DNA of 64,000 nucleotides from Chitinophagaceae bacterium (GTDB lineage Bacteria; Bacteroidota; Bacteroidia; Chitinophagales; Chitinophagaceae): NCBI GenBank assembly GCA_028288585.1, contig JAQBNL010000002.1, positions 33,592 to 97,591 of the forward strand, read 5' to 3'. Shown piece by piece: positions 44,439 to 52,480 of this stretch (position 1 is its first letter; each line of letters starts with the position of its first letter). The notes under the pieces were generated by a model. It saw only the letters and a program-made list of their open reading frames with translations, ran no database searches and was not told where the DNA came from. The position numbers and the translations under genes were made by a program.

Positions 44439-44679
44439 TTATTTATCTGTTTTCATTTTAGTTACCTTAAAAACTTTTCCTTTCTTGTCGTAAGTCGTCC
44501 ACTCACCAACTTGCTTGCCTTTGTCAAAGTAACCTGAACGCATAATTACTCCGTCCTTACGAAACCATTCAAAATCCATGAAGTTCTTCACCAAGCATTT
44601 GTCCCTTTGCCCAAAGAGTTCCGTCCTTATGATATTTTACAAATTTTTCTGTCGTTGATTTCTTAGAAGTTGTTGGCAT
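44439..44679 (-). pseudogene. MORN/YwqK-like small protein gene with frameshift
   Basis: Absent from the ORF track. The first frame reads MPTTSKKSTTEKFVKYHKDG then WAKGQMLGEELHGF and stops; the second frame resumes as EWFRKDGVIMRSGYFDKGKQ then WTTYDKKGKVFKVTKMK. Length 241 nt is one over a codon multiple, consistent with a 2-nt deletion near GFWEWF. The intact protein would be about 80 residues with two HKDG/RKDG-type repeats. Could be a sequencing error; otherwise broken. Confidence 0.65.
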
Positions 44680-44728
44680 ATCGTTTTTTTTGCAATCGGC
44701 TCAAAACTAGCAGTGTCGCCAAGTGGTT

Positions 44729-44925
44729 GCCGCTAACGTTTAGGTATTGCCGAAGGCGGGATATTTTATAATGTTCAGCCCTGAACCGCTGCCCAATAAT
44801 GATTTAATTGAAGTTAACAACTAAAAGCCAAATGGATATTCGTCAAGCCAGAACCAAAGTACAACGATGCAAACTGCCGATGTTTCAATGTCCTGCCCCA
44901 CTTGCAGCAATATTTTTGTTAGCTG
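44729..44925 (-). repeat. attC-like element E5
   Basis: 197 bp. On the gene strand starts CAGCTAACAAAAATATTGCTG and ends CTTCGGCAATACCTAAACGTTAGC. Inner arms TATTGCTG... and ...CGGCAATA pair. The interior shares CTTTTAGTTGTTAACTTCA and ACATTATAAAATA words with E8, defining a second subfamily. Confidence 0.75.
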
Positions 44926-44961
44926 TTTGTTGCTTTGTTCTTCTTTAGTGTGTCTCTAGTC

Positions 44962-45507
44962 TTAGAGGAATTTGCTGAAATACATATACCAATTCCATTC
45001 CCAGGTTTCCCCTTTATCTTCCGAAAAAGCTTGGCTCCAAATTGGGTTTTCTTTGTCTCTAATGTCCCAACGAAATGTCACTAATATTTCCTTTCCATTG
45101 AAAACGTCTTTGGTAAAAAAGTGTGCGATTGTGTCATCAAACGAACCCACAACAGGTGGATCTAATTTTCCCTCATTAGAATCTGCCCAATAAATACTCC
45201 ACAATCTTGTCTTTGGATTAAAAAGTCGGATAGACATTCCTTCAAATGGAACACCATCAAATGTAGCAAGGTAGTTGTCAATATTTCCAATACCATTTAA
45301 AACACGATACATCTCTTGTGTCGAGTCAAATTCTATCCACTCATTACAATTGTCTAACCGGGATTTTAATTTTCTATTATGCAGTTTCCATTTGCCTTCA
45401 TAAAAATCAAAGTCATGTTTTGATGAATTTGGCGATGCCGTAATTATTAACTCTCCGTTTTTGTCGAAATTCACTTTTGGGATTTCTAAGTTATTGCTAT
45501 TGCTCAT
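44962..45507 (-). CDS. DUF1579-like hypothetical protein (cassette gene)
   Basis: 181 residues from MSNSNNLEIPKVNFD; the longer track start lies inside spacer next to element E6. SKHDFDFYEGKWKLHNRKLKSR, FDGVPFEGMSIRLFNPKTRLWSIYW and FSEDKGETWEWNWYM form the calycin-like beta barrel of DUF1579-type proteins. No signal peptide. Function unknown. Between elements E5 and E6. Confidence 0.75.
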   Translation of the reverse strand: MSNSNNLEIPKVNFDKNGELIITASPNSSKHDFDFYEGKWKLHNRKLKSRLDNCNEWIEFDSTQEMYRVLNGIGNIDNYLATFDGVPFEGMSIRLFNPKTRLWSIYWADSNEGKLDPPVVGSFDDTIAHFFTKDVFNGKEILVTFRWDIRDKENPIWSQAFSEDKGETWEWNWYMYFSKFL

Positions 45508-45555
45508 ATTGTATTTTGTCTGCCTAAAATTATTTGAGTAGCTACTTTGCAATAA

Positions 45556-45595
45556 CAGCTAACGTTCGAGCCTTGCGGCAAACCTTTTGTTGTGC
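45556..45595 (-). repeat. Minimal 40-bp attC-like element E6
   Basis: On the gene strand GCACAAC...AAAAGGTTTGCCGCAAGGCTC...GTTAGCTG. It has both outer core arms and inner pairing (GTTTGC with GCAAGGC) with no long interior, so it shows the minimal unit of the family. Lies between the DUF1579-like and SAM methyltransferase cassettes. Confidence 0.7.
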
Positions 45596-45601
45596 GTTCG
45601 T

Positions 45602-46231
45602 TTATTTCCTTGCTATTAACACTGTGTGTACTTCTTCTGTTGCAATACTTTTTTTGTAAATTTTGTTAAGCAATTTGATTGTTTCAAAATTATTATTTGC
45701 TAGTTCTTTCCTCAAACTCTCCAATGTGTGAAAATAAAAGTAGGTTCTGTCGCCACTACTCGCAGTTTGAAAACCTGATTTACTATAATCGCCTTCAACA
45801 AAACTGATGTATAAAACTCCTTTGTCATTAAGTAAGTTGCCACAGTCTTTAACCAATTTTGAACTGTCAGATTCTGATAAATAAGGCAAACAAAATCCAC
45901 AAATAATGCCGTCAAACGTACTATGCAACTTGTCTATTTCTCTACAGTCCATAACTTTAAAGTTCACTGTTGGGTTATTTGCTTTTGCTAACTCAATCAT
46001 ATTTGGCGAAATGTCAATTCCTTCAATTCTAAAGTCTGGTCTTTTGTTAAGTAAATATTTTGTGATATTTCCTGGTCCACACCCAATTTCTAAAATTGTC
46101 GCATTTTCTATCTTTACCTCCTCGCAAAATGTGTCATAGGTGTCATCATACAAGTCCAAATCCATAAACTTGTCTTGATAAAGTTTTGCTACTTTATTCC
46201 AAGTGTCAAATGTTTCTTGATATGTGTCCAC
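45602..46231 (-). CDS. Class I SAM-dependent methyltransferase (cassette gene)
   Basis: 209 residues from a GTG start. ATILEIGCGPGNITKYLL (motif I), IEGIDISPNMIELAKANN (motif II), DGIICGFCLPYLSESD and GVLYISFVEG: small-molecule methylase of the ubiE/Methyltransf_25 kind. Substrate unknown. Stop is 7 bases from E6; start is 20 bases from E7. Confidence 0.87.
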   Translation of the reverse strand: MDTYQETFDTWNKVAKLYQDKFMDLDLYDDTYDTFCEEVKIENATILEIGCGPGNITKYLLNKRPDFRIEGIDISPNMIELAKANNPTVNFKVMDCREIDKLHSTFDGIICGFCLPYLSESDSSKLVKDCGNLLNDKGVLYISFVEGDYSKSGFQTASSGDRTYFYFHTLESLRKELANNNFETIKLLNKIYKKSIATEEVHTVLIARK

Positions 46232-46251
46232 TACGAGGTTCTTTTAATTGA

Positions 46252-46449
46252 CCACAACGGTCACGGCTTGGCGATGTGGCGGCATTTGAAAAACGTCCAT
46301 CCCGGAACTGCAGCCGAATAGAATTACTGGTGATGAAGATAAGTACAAAAGCCCAATAGAATTACGTCTGCCGAAACCGCTGATGATAACGAACAAAAAG
46401 ATGAGATTTATTTCTCTGCCAACATTGCAGCAAACCCAATGTTGTGCGA
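46252..46449 (-). repeat. attC-like element E7
   Basis: 198 bp. Gene strand starts CGCACAACATTGGGTTTGCTGC and ends CATCGCCAAGCCGTGACCGTTGTGG; inner GGGTTTGCTG pairs with the CGCCAAGCC arm. Interior words GACGTAATTCTATT recur in E1. Confidence 0.75.
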
Positions 46450-46464
46450 TGCCCGGTTCATGTT

Positions 46465-47403
46465 TTAATCCTTGCAGTAGTGATATACTGTTTCTATCTT
46501 AATGGTTCCATTGATCTTAATGGCCGCCAATGCAATTTTTGGAGTCTTAGGCTGGGCCCAGCTATTAAGTTTGTAATCAAAGAAAGCCAGCTCGTGTCCT
46601 TCAGAATCATATCCTTCAGAATTTGACCCAGCCATAAGAATCCCCTGATGGACTATTATAGAGGCTTTAGTTTTTTCTTCCCATTGATATCGCTCATCCA
46701 TAATATATTCGAAACATACATAAATTCCTTCTTTGGGTATGTAAATGTTCAGTGAATCAATTGTCAATGTTTGTTTGCCAACTTCATTTGGAAAATAAAA
46801 TACCGGCTTTTCATAAATTAATTCATCAGGTAATTTTGTTTTTTTTGAATAGGAGAAAAAACTGATGAGGAATGGGCTGTTAACCGCATACTCAGGCATG
46901 AAGTTGAATTTGTATAACCAGAATGAAAGTGACATTAGCTTTGCAGGAGTTTTGTTCGCAACGATATGTACAGCAGCTTTGCCATTACTCTCACCTCTTG
47001 TACACATTACTCCGCCGCTTGGTTCTTCTCTTTTAGTTTTAGTAAAATTTGTAATCTTTTCCTCATGAGTAAATTTGCAGGATTGTACAAGTACTTCGGG
47101 AAGTGATGATGATTTGCGTATTAAATAAATGGTGTCAAACAACTTGTTGGACTTTGGAATGAAATTTAAATCGTCATAGCCAATATATGAAATCCGAAAT
47201 GAGCACTTTTCTTTAGCAGGAATTTTGAAAATGCCTCCCTGGTTAGCAGAACTATATATCTTCTTAGTCAAATTAAATATACTCGCAAAGGATAACTCTG
47301 AACTGTCAAATGCAGATTTAATTGAAACTTGGGTTTGTGAAAAACCTGTAGTAATAAATGAAGACACAGTAAATGCCCAAAAAATTATACATTTTATTTT
47401 CAT
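46465..47403 (-). CDS. Exported protein with carboxypeptidase-regulatory-like domain (cassette gene)
   Basis: 312 residues from MKIKCIIFWAFTVSSFITTGFSQ, a signal peptide; the track start 38 codons earlier would run through E8 and is rejected. The N-terminal region (SFASIFNLTKKIYSSANQGGIFKI, FRISYIGYDDL) matches CarbopepD_reg_2-like beta domains of Bacteroidota surface proteins. The rest is unrecognised. Function unknown. Confidence 0.7.
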   Translation of the reverse strand: MKIKCIIFWAFTVSSFITTGFSQTQVSIKSAFDSSELSFASIFNLTKKIYSSANQGGIFKIPAKEKCSFRISYIGYDDLNFIPKSNKLFDTIYLIRKSSSLPEVLVQSCKFTHEEKITNFTKTKREEPSGGVMCTRGESNGKAAVHIVANKTPAKLMSLSFWLYKFNFMPEYAVNSPFLISFFSYSKKTKLPDELIYEKPVFYFPNEVGKQTLTIDSLNIYIPKEGIYVCFEYIMDERYQWEEKTKASIIVHQGILMAGSNSEGYDSEGHELAFFDYKLNSWAQPKTPKIALAAIKINGTIKIETVYHYCKD

Positions 47404-47424
47404 TAGATAGTGATAAGAGGGTAT

Positions 47425-47620
47425 CGCACAATGGTAAGGCTTGGCGATGGGCTGGTATTTTATAATGTCAAAGCCCGTAACCGAAGCCGATTGAAATACT
47501 AAAGATGAAGTTAACAATTAAAAGCTGATTTATGTTCGTCGGCTGAAACTACTGCTGATAGTGAGTTGTAGCTCATTATTGTTCCGTCTGCCAGCCTATT
47601 GCCAAACCTGCTGTTGGCAG
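47425..47620 (-). repeat. attC-like element E8
   Basis: 196 bp. Gene strand starts CTGCCAACAGCAGGTTTGGCAA and ends CATCGCCAAGCCTTACCATTGTGCG. GGTTTGGCAA pairs with TCGCCAAGCC. It belongs with E5 by interior words. Starts 8 bases after the DUF4240 stop. Confidence 0.75.
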
Positions 47621-47628
47621 TTGTTTTG

Positions 47629-48627
47629 TCAATTTTTATAGCCGAACATTTTGCATAATTCAGGATACTGATTTGTCAAGTTGTTCTCAGACCATTCTTT
47701 TCCAATGAGCTTCTGTCTCTTAATTTTAAGAGGCTTCATTATGTCGTTTGTTTTTGCCTCGTAGGCGTCATTTGCGGTATACAAGAATTCTTCAAATTGT
47801 GGGTCTTCTGAATTTAGGAGGCTTTCAAATTTTTCAGTTTGGAAAATTTTTATTGTATCAAATGCAAATTGTCCCTTTGAAACAACCCAAGCTTTGAAAT
47901 AATCGAATTCATCATCACCACATCCTCTTCGATAGATATAGGCTAATGCCCAATTGTCCCAAGTATTTAATTCATTAAGTTTTATCAATAAGATTTTATT
48001 AAACCTCCTTATTTCATTTGGACTGAAAGCTTCCAGTTTTTTTCTAAGTAGCTCCAAAAAATCAAGTTTGCTTGTTGTTGTACGTCTTGATGTGTCAATC
48101 AATTCCCAAAATATAAGCTCGTCAATTTTTCTTTTGTCTGTAGTCGGCTCAGGTTTAGGTCGCTCCAATTTTTCAACTGTCAACTTAAGTGACTGAATTT
48201 TGTATATCTCATCAGTGTCATTAAGTTGAATTAAACCTTGTAAAAATTTATTAATGCCTGCTAATGTGTATTCTTGTTGTTCTTGAAGTCGCTTCTTTCT
48301 AATTTCACTTTTTGCATCAGCTTCATAGTCTTTTTTATAATCCCATAATCTCTCGAGCCTCATTTTTAAAATGCCTTTCCATAAAATTTTGAACTCTTGA
48401 GCAAGATTTTCACGAAGCAAAACGCCTTCAACGTTGTCCACAAACGAATTAAATTGTCCTGTGTCATACTCGTCATGAATAAAAGATATTAATTCTTTAT
48501 ATCGTTTATCTCGCATCCAACTTTTACCTACTTCAGCAAATAATTCTTCAAGGGTTTCGTATTTTTTTTTGTCATTCTTTTTTTCAAGAAACTGGTCTAA
48601 GTCATTAAGGAATTTTATTCTGCTCAT
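47629..48627 (-). CDS. DUF4240 domain protein (first gene of large island)
   Basis: 332 residues. Charged, helical N-terminal 160 residues (MSRIKFLNDLDQFLEKKNDKKK, coiled-coil-prone KKRLQEQQEYTLAG). Residues about 165-260 are DUF4240: IDELIFWELIDTSRR and WALAYIYRRGCGDDEFDYFKAWVVSKGQ. DUF4240 often occurs in small immunity-like or regulatory proteins; no function set. It begins 16 bases after the boundary sequence at 48643. Confidence 0.8.
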   Translation of the reverse strand: MSRIKFLNDLDQFLEKKNDKKKYETLEELFAEVGKSWMRDKRYKELISFIHDEYDTGQFNSFVDNVEGVLLRENLAQEFKILWKGILKMRLERLWDYKKDYEADAKSEIRKKRLQEQQEYTLAGINKFLQGLIQLNDTDEIYKIQSLKLTVEKLERPKPEPTTDKRKIDELIFWELIDTSRRTTTSKLDFLELLRKKLEAFSPNEIRRFNKILLIKLNELNTWDNWALAYIYRRGCGDDEFDYFKAWVVSKGQFAFDTIKIFQTEKFESLLNSEDPQFEEFLYTANDAYEAKTNDIMKPLKIKRQKLIGKEWSENNLTNQYPELCKMFGYKN

Positions 48628-48642
48628 CGTCTTTTAAAATAA

Positions 48643-48667
48643 CTGCCAACTCAAATATATGCGCAAG
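48643..48667 (-). other. Island boundary sequence, attI-like candidate (copy 2)
   Basis: CTGCCAACTCAAATATATGCGCAAG on the plus strand, near copy of CAGCTAACTCATAAATATACGCAAC at 19505. Like that copy it lies just upstream of the first cassette gene and shows the GTTGGC core only on the cassette side. Confidence 0.5.
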
Positions 48668-48828
48668 TTTTTAAAATCCGCAAATTAGCCGAATCCTTTA
48701 TTTGTATTGATTATCACGGCCTTAGTAAACTGTTAAGTAACAGTAAACTTTCGCTTTTTACATTGTTTATTTAAGCCGGCAATACAAATTACGCCTGTTT
48801 AATTTTATTCTTAGGCTAAAAAAGCTGC

Positions 48829-48931
48829 CGGATAGAACGGATAGCACGGTGAAGGTTTGTGTATGGCTTTTGTGTCGGACTTGCAGTGATAGCCGGAACT
48901 GAAATTGATTAATGAGCTGATGCTGACAGCC
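48829..48931. repeat. Second intergenic repeat family, copy 1
   Basis: About 103 bp homologous to 57799-57900: shared words include CACGGTGAAG, GCTTTTGTGTCGGA/GCTTCTGCGCCGGA and GGGAACTG/GGAACTG. Lies between the second island and the RluD-like gene's 3' end. Different from the attC-like family apart from CAGTTCC-type words. Confidence 0.6.
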
Positions 48932-48937
48932 CACCCT

Positions 48938-49987
48938 CTACAAATCTTTGTGCTCACTATACTTCTTCCATTTCTCAATCACCGCTTTCATATCATCCGG
49001 CAATTCACTTTCAAAATTCATTTGTTTTTTTGTAGCAGGATGAATGAAGCCAAGCTGCTGGGCATGCAGTGCATGGCGTGGACAAATAGCAAAACAGTTG
49101 TCAACAAACTGTTTGTATTTAGTAAATACAGTTCCCTTGACAATCCTGTCGCCGCCATAAAAATCATCATTAAATATGGGGTGGCCAATGAGCTGCATGT
49201 GTACCCGTATCTGGTGGGTGCGTCCTGTCTCCAGCCTGCACTCAACAAGGGTTACATAATTAAACCGCTCCAAAACTTTGTAATGGGTAATAGCATCTTT
49301 GCCATGCTCGCCATCGGGGTATGCAGTAAATAGTTTTCTAAAACGCTGGTGCCTGCCAACATGTGCTTTAATGGTTCCTTCATTGTCTTCAAAATCTCCC
49401 CATACCAATGCCATGTATCTCCTGTGAACTGTATGATCAAAAAATTGTTTGGCAAGGTGAGTCATCGCTTTTGCATTTTTTGCAATTACTAATAAACCCG
49501 TTGTGTTTTTATCAATGCGGTGCACCAGGCCAAACCGCGAAAGATTTGTTTCGTCAATATCAGGGTTTTGTTGTTTGAGATGATATGCAATACCATTAAT
49601 TAAAGTGCCGCTGCGGTTGCCGCTGCCGGGATGAACTACAATGCCTGCCGGTTTATTAACTATCATCACATCATCATCTTCATACACAATGTTGATCGGT
49701 ATATTTTCAGGAATGATGTCTGTTGTTTCAGGAATGCGGCTTTCGTATAAAACAATTTTTTCGCCCGGCTTTATTTTATGGTTTGATTTTATAGGCTTCT
49801 CGTTTACCAACACTCTTTCTGATTCTATTGCCTGCTGAATTTTATTGCGGGTTGCGCCTTCAATGCGGTGCATTAAAAATTTATCAATGCGCAGTGGTTC
49901 CTGCCCTTTGTCAACCACAATGGTAAGCCGCTCAAATAATTCATCGGCTTCTCCGGGTAGTTCTTCTTCTATATTTTCTTCTGTCAT
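48938..49987 (-). CDS. RluD/RluA-family pseudouridine synthase
   Basis: 349 residues: N-terminal S4 domain (RIDKFLMHRIEGATRNKIQQAIESERVLVN), then catalytic HRIDKNTTGLLVIAKN with the nucleophilic Asp, GRTHQIRVHMQLIGHPIFND and the C-terminal CPRHALHAQQLGFIHP. RluD modifies 23S rRNA helix 69 uridines; other RluA members target tRNA. The C-terminus keeps an acidic/basic tail. RluD is the best guess by length and S4 domain. Confidence 0.9.
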   Translation of the reverse strand: MTEENIEEELPGEADELFERLTIVVDKGQEPLRIDKFLMHRIEGATRNKIQQAIESERVLVNEKPIKSNHKIKPGEKIVLYESRIPETTDIIPENIPINIVYEDDDVMIVNKPAGIVVHPGSGNRSGTLINGIAYHLKQQNPDIDETNLSRFGLVHRIDKNTTGLLVIAKNAKAMTHLAKQFFDHTVHRRYMALVWGDFEDNEGTIKAHVGRHQRFRKLFTAYPDGEHGKDAITHYKVLERFNYVTLVECRLETGRTHQIRVHMQLIGHPIFNDDFYGGDRIVKGTVFTKYKQFVDNCFAICPRHALHAQQLGFIHPATKKQMNFESELPDDMKAVIEKWKKYSEHKDL

Positions 49988-50020
49988 AATTTTTTATTTA
50001 CCTCATCCGCCCTTTGTGCA

Positions 50021-50040
50021 CCTTCTCCTTAAGGAGAAGG
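50021..50040. repeat. 20-bp perfect palindrome between RluD-like gene and tsaD
   Basis: CCTTCTCCTTAAGGAGAAGG is fully self-complementary. It lies just after the tsaD stop side of a 56-bp gap. A degenerate relative (CCCTTCCTTTTGAAGAGGAGG) lies at about 52405. REP-like or terminator; no T run. Confidence 0.5.
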
Positions 50041-50043
50041 GAA

Positions 50044-51045
50044 TTACCATTCTGCTCTTGCAGAAGGACTAACGCTAAGGTCAGCAAATTCTGCTGCCAA
50101 ATATTTATGATATGCTGTAATGGCTATCATGCCTGCATTATCAGTACAATATTCAAAAGGCGGGATAAAAGTTTTCCAGCCAAGGTGTTCACCCGTTTCA
50201 GCAAATGCTTTTCTTAACCCGCTGTTAGCGCTTACGCCGCCGGCAATACAAATATTTTTTATTCCTGTTTGTTCTGCTGCTTTTCTTAGTTTATTTAATA
50301 AGATCGAAACAATTCTTTGTTGTATCGAAGCGCAAATGTCATTCATATTTTGTTGAACAAAATTTTCATTTTTTTGTTTTTCATTTTGAATAAAATAAAG
50401 GATAGCAGTTTTTAACCCGCTGAAACTAAAATCAAGCCCGGGAATTTGTGGTTCGGGAAATTTGAATTTATTTGGATCTCCTGCTCGGGCATGTTTATCT
50501 ATCAATGGTCCGCCGGGGTAGGGCAGCCCTAGCAGTTTTGCACTTTTATCAAAGGCTTCACCTGCTGCATCATCCAGTGTTTGCCCGATAATTTTCATCT
50601 GCAAAAAATCTTCGCACAAAACTATTTGTGTATGGCCGCCGCTTACAGTAAGGCACAAAAAAGGAAAGCCGGGTTTATTAGCAGGGATTAAATTTGCCAA
50701 CACATGCGCCTGCATATGATGCACAGGTATCAGCGGTTTATCTAATGCAAGCGATAAAGATTTTGCAAATTGTGCACCCACCAGCAGGGCGCCAATTAAA
50801 CCCGGGGATTGCGTAAAGGAAAATGCATCTACAGTTGACAACTGGCAGCCGGCACTAGCCAGCGCCTCATCAACAACAGGAACAATATTTTGCAAATGCG
50901 CCCTGGATGCCAGTTCGGGTACTACACCTCCATATTTTTCATGCACCGACTGATTAACGATAACATTGCTTAATATTTTCCCATCTCTGCAAATGGCTGC
51001 AGATGTTTCATCACAGGATGATTCGATGGCTAAGATTGTGATCAT
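50044..51045 (-). CDS. tsaD: tRNA N6-threonylcarbamoyladenosine transferase TsaD
   Basis: 333 residues. ILAIESSCDETSAAI start, metal His in VHHMQAHVLA, SGGHTQIVL, DFSFSGLKTA, GGVSANSGLR, and CTDNAGMIA for the third ligand. It transfers threonylcarbamoyl to A37 of ANN-decoding tRNAs with TsaB/E. Universal in bacteria. Upstream gap holds an inverted repeat. Confidence 0.97.
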   Translation of the reverse strand: MITILAIESSCDETSAAICRDGKILSNVIVNQSVHEKYGGVVPELASRAHLQNIVPVVDEALASAGCQLSTVDAFSFTQSPGLIGALLVGAQFAKSLSLALDKPLIPVHHMQAHVLANLIPANKPGFPFLCLTVSGGHTQIVLCEDFLQMKIIGQTLDDAAGEAFDKSAKLLGLPYPGGPLIDKHARAGDPNKFKFPEPQIPGLDFSFSGLKTAILYFIQNEKQKNENFVQQNMNDICASIQQRIVSILLNKLRKAAEQTGIKNICIAGGVSANSGLRKAFAETGEHLGWKTFIPPFEYCTDNAGMIAITAYHKYLAAEFADLSVSPSARAEW

Positions 51046-51070
51046 AATTATGTACCATTTCAGATGTACG

Positions 51071-51125
51071 GGTACGATGTAAAGTAATTTATTTTACTTC
51101 GTACATCAAAACACCGTACATCGTA
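51071..51125. repeat. Inverted-repeat hairpin region downstream of ABC permease
   Basis: GATGTAAAGTAA and TTTACTTCGTACATC arms with further GTACATCGTA words give overlapping palindromes in the 83-bp gap between tsaD and the permease stop. Could terminate the permease transcript. Weak support. Confidence 0.35.
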
Positions 51126-51128
51126 TAT

Positions 51129-52364
51129 TTATTTACTTCGTATGGCAACAACAGGATCCAAGCGTGCAGCTATAGACGCAGGAATTATTCCGGCTAATAT
51201 TCCGATTGCAATACATAAAGAAATTGCCAGCGTTAATATCCCGGCAGAAATAAAAACGGGAAAGTTAAATACACTGGTTAATACAATAGTTAAAATGTAA
51301 ACCAATAGTAACCCGATCAGGCCTCCCATAATGCAAATGATGGCAGCCTCCAGTAAAAATTCCATCATTATACTTCTTCGCTTTGCACCAATTGCTTTTT
51401 TTAAACCAATCATTGCTGTACGCTCTTTAACCGTTACAAACATAATATTTGCAATGCCGAAAGCGCCAACAATAAGGCTCAGCAAGCCGATTGCCCATCC
51501 GCCAATATTTACGCTCACAAAAACTGAACTTACCTGGTCACTGAATCCACTAACATCGTTAAGGCTGAAATCATCTGCCGTTTTGGGGCTTAACTTCCTT
51601 ATTGATCTCATTACTCCTTCCAGCTCATCTTTAAAAGCAATGGAGCTTACGCCTTCCTTGGCCATTGCAATAATAAAAGCATTGGAACGCTTTTCATCAA
51701 AAATATTCCTGATAAAGCGATAGGGGATCATGATACACTGGTCATAGTTCCATCCAATTAAATTCTGGCCTTCTTTTTTTATTACACCAATTACTTTTGC
51801 TTTTTTCCCATTAAGGATAACTTCTTTTCCAACGGCTATATCAGCTCTTATAAATAATTTTTCAGCATTATCAAAACCTATAATAACAACAGGGCTTCCG
51901 GCTATAAATTCTGAAGAAGAAATATAACGTCCGTATTGAACAACTATGGGTTGAATAAGATTTTGCTCTTCTGTAATTCCATAAAAAGTTACTCCCTGCA
52001 GCACATTATTTTTATATTCAACATTTCCAACATTATTTATATTATAAGCAAGATGGCTTGCTAACTGGCTGCGTTGTTTTATAAATGCCATCTCAGCGTA
52101 TTTTGGCAAGGGCCGGTTAACATATTTCCAGAAAGGATAATCAGCGCCACCTTTATACTCCCACTTATCAATATAAATTGTATTGGTACCCAGGCCTTTT
52201 ATTTCATCCTGAATATTTCTTTCCAGGCTGTTAACGGTAGCTAGCACACCGATTATGCAAAAAATACCGAAGGAGATCCCGATAAGCGACAATGCGGTTC
52301 TTAATTTATTAACCATAAGTTCCTGCATGGTAAGCCTGAAAGAATTACTTAAAATATTAAGCAT
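51129..52364 (-). CDS. ABC transporter permease, MacB/FtsX type
   Basis: 411 residues from MLNILSNSFRLTMQEL; an ATG three codons earlier is possible. One N-terminal helix (LRTALSLIGISFGIFCIIGVLAT), a large periplasmic MacB_PCD domain (about 45-285) and three C-terminal helices (SLIVGAFGIANIMFVTVKERTAMIGLKKAIGAKR...). No ATPase gene is adjacent. Exports or mechanotransmits an unknown substrate. Family firm; substrate unknown. Confidence 0.9.
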   Translation of the reverse strand: MLNILSNSFRLTMQELMVNKLRTALSLIGISFGIFCIIGVLATVNSLERNIQDEIKGLGTNTIYIDKWEYKGGADYPFWKYVNRPLPKYAEMAFIKQRSQLASHLAYNINNVGNVEYKNNVLQGVTFYGITEEQNLIQPIVVQYGRYISSSEFIAGSPVVIIGFDNAEKLFIRADIAVGKEVILNGKKAKVIGVIKKEGQNLIGWNYDQCIMIPYRFIRNIFDEKRSNAFIIAMAKEGVSSIAFKDELEGVMRSIRKLSPKTADDFSLNDVSGFSDQVSSVFVSVNIGGWAIGLLSLIVGAFGIANIMFVTVKERTAMIGLKKAIGAKRRSIMMEFLLEAAIICIMGGLIGLLLVYILTIVLTSVFNFPVFISAGILTLAISLCIAIGILAGIIPASIAARLDPVVAIRSK

Positions 52365-52480
52365 TGTACGCATATTGCAAATTTAAGCAATTGGCCTCAC
52401 CCCAACCCTTCCTTTTGAAGAGGAGGAAGACAAGGGCAATATTGAAATGGGAGCATATCTTTGCGCACAATATTTTTTTT

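Noticed and set aside
17950-48667. Cassette islands as a CRISPR array
   Set aside because: Repeats are long imperfect palindromes separated by whole genes, not short direct repeats with uniform spacers; no cas genes.
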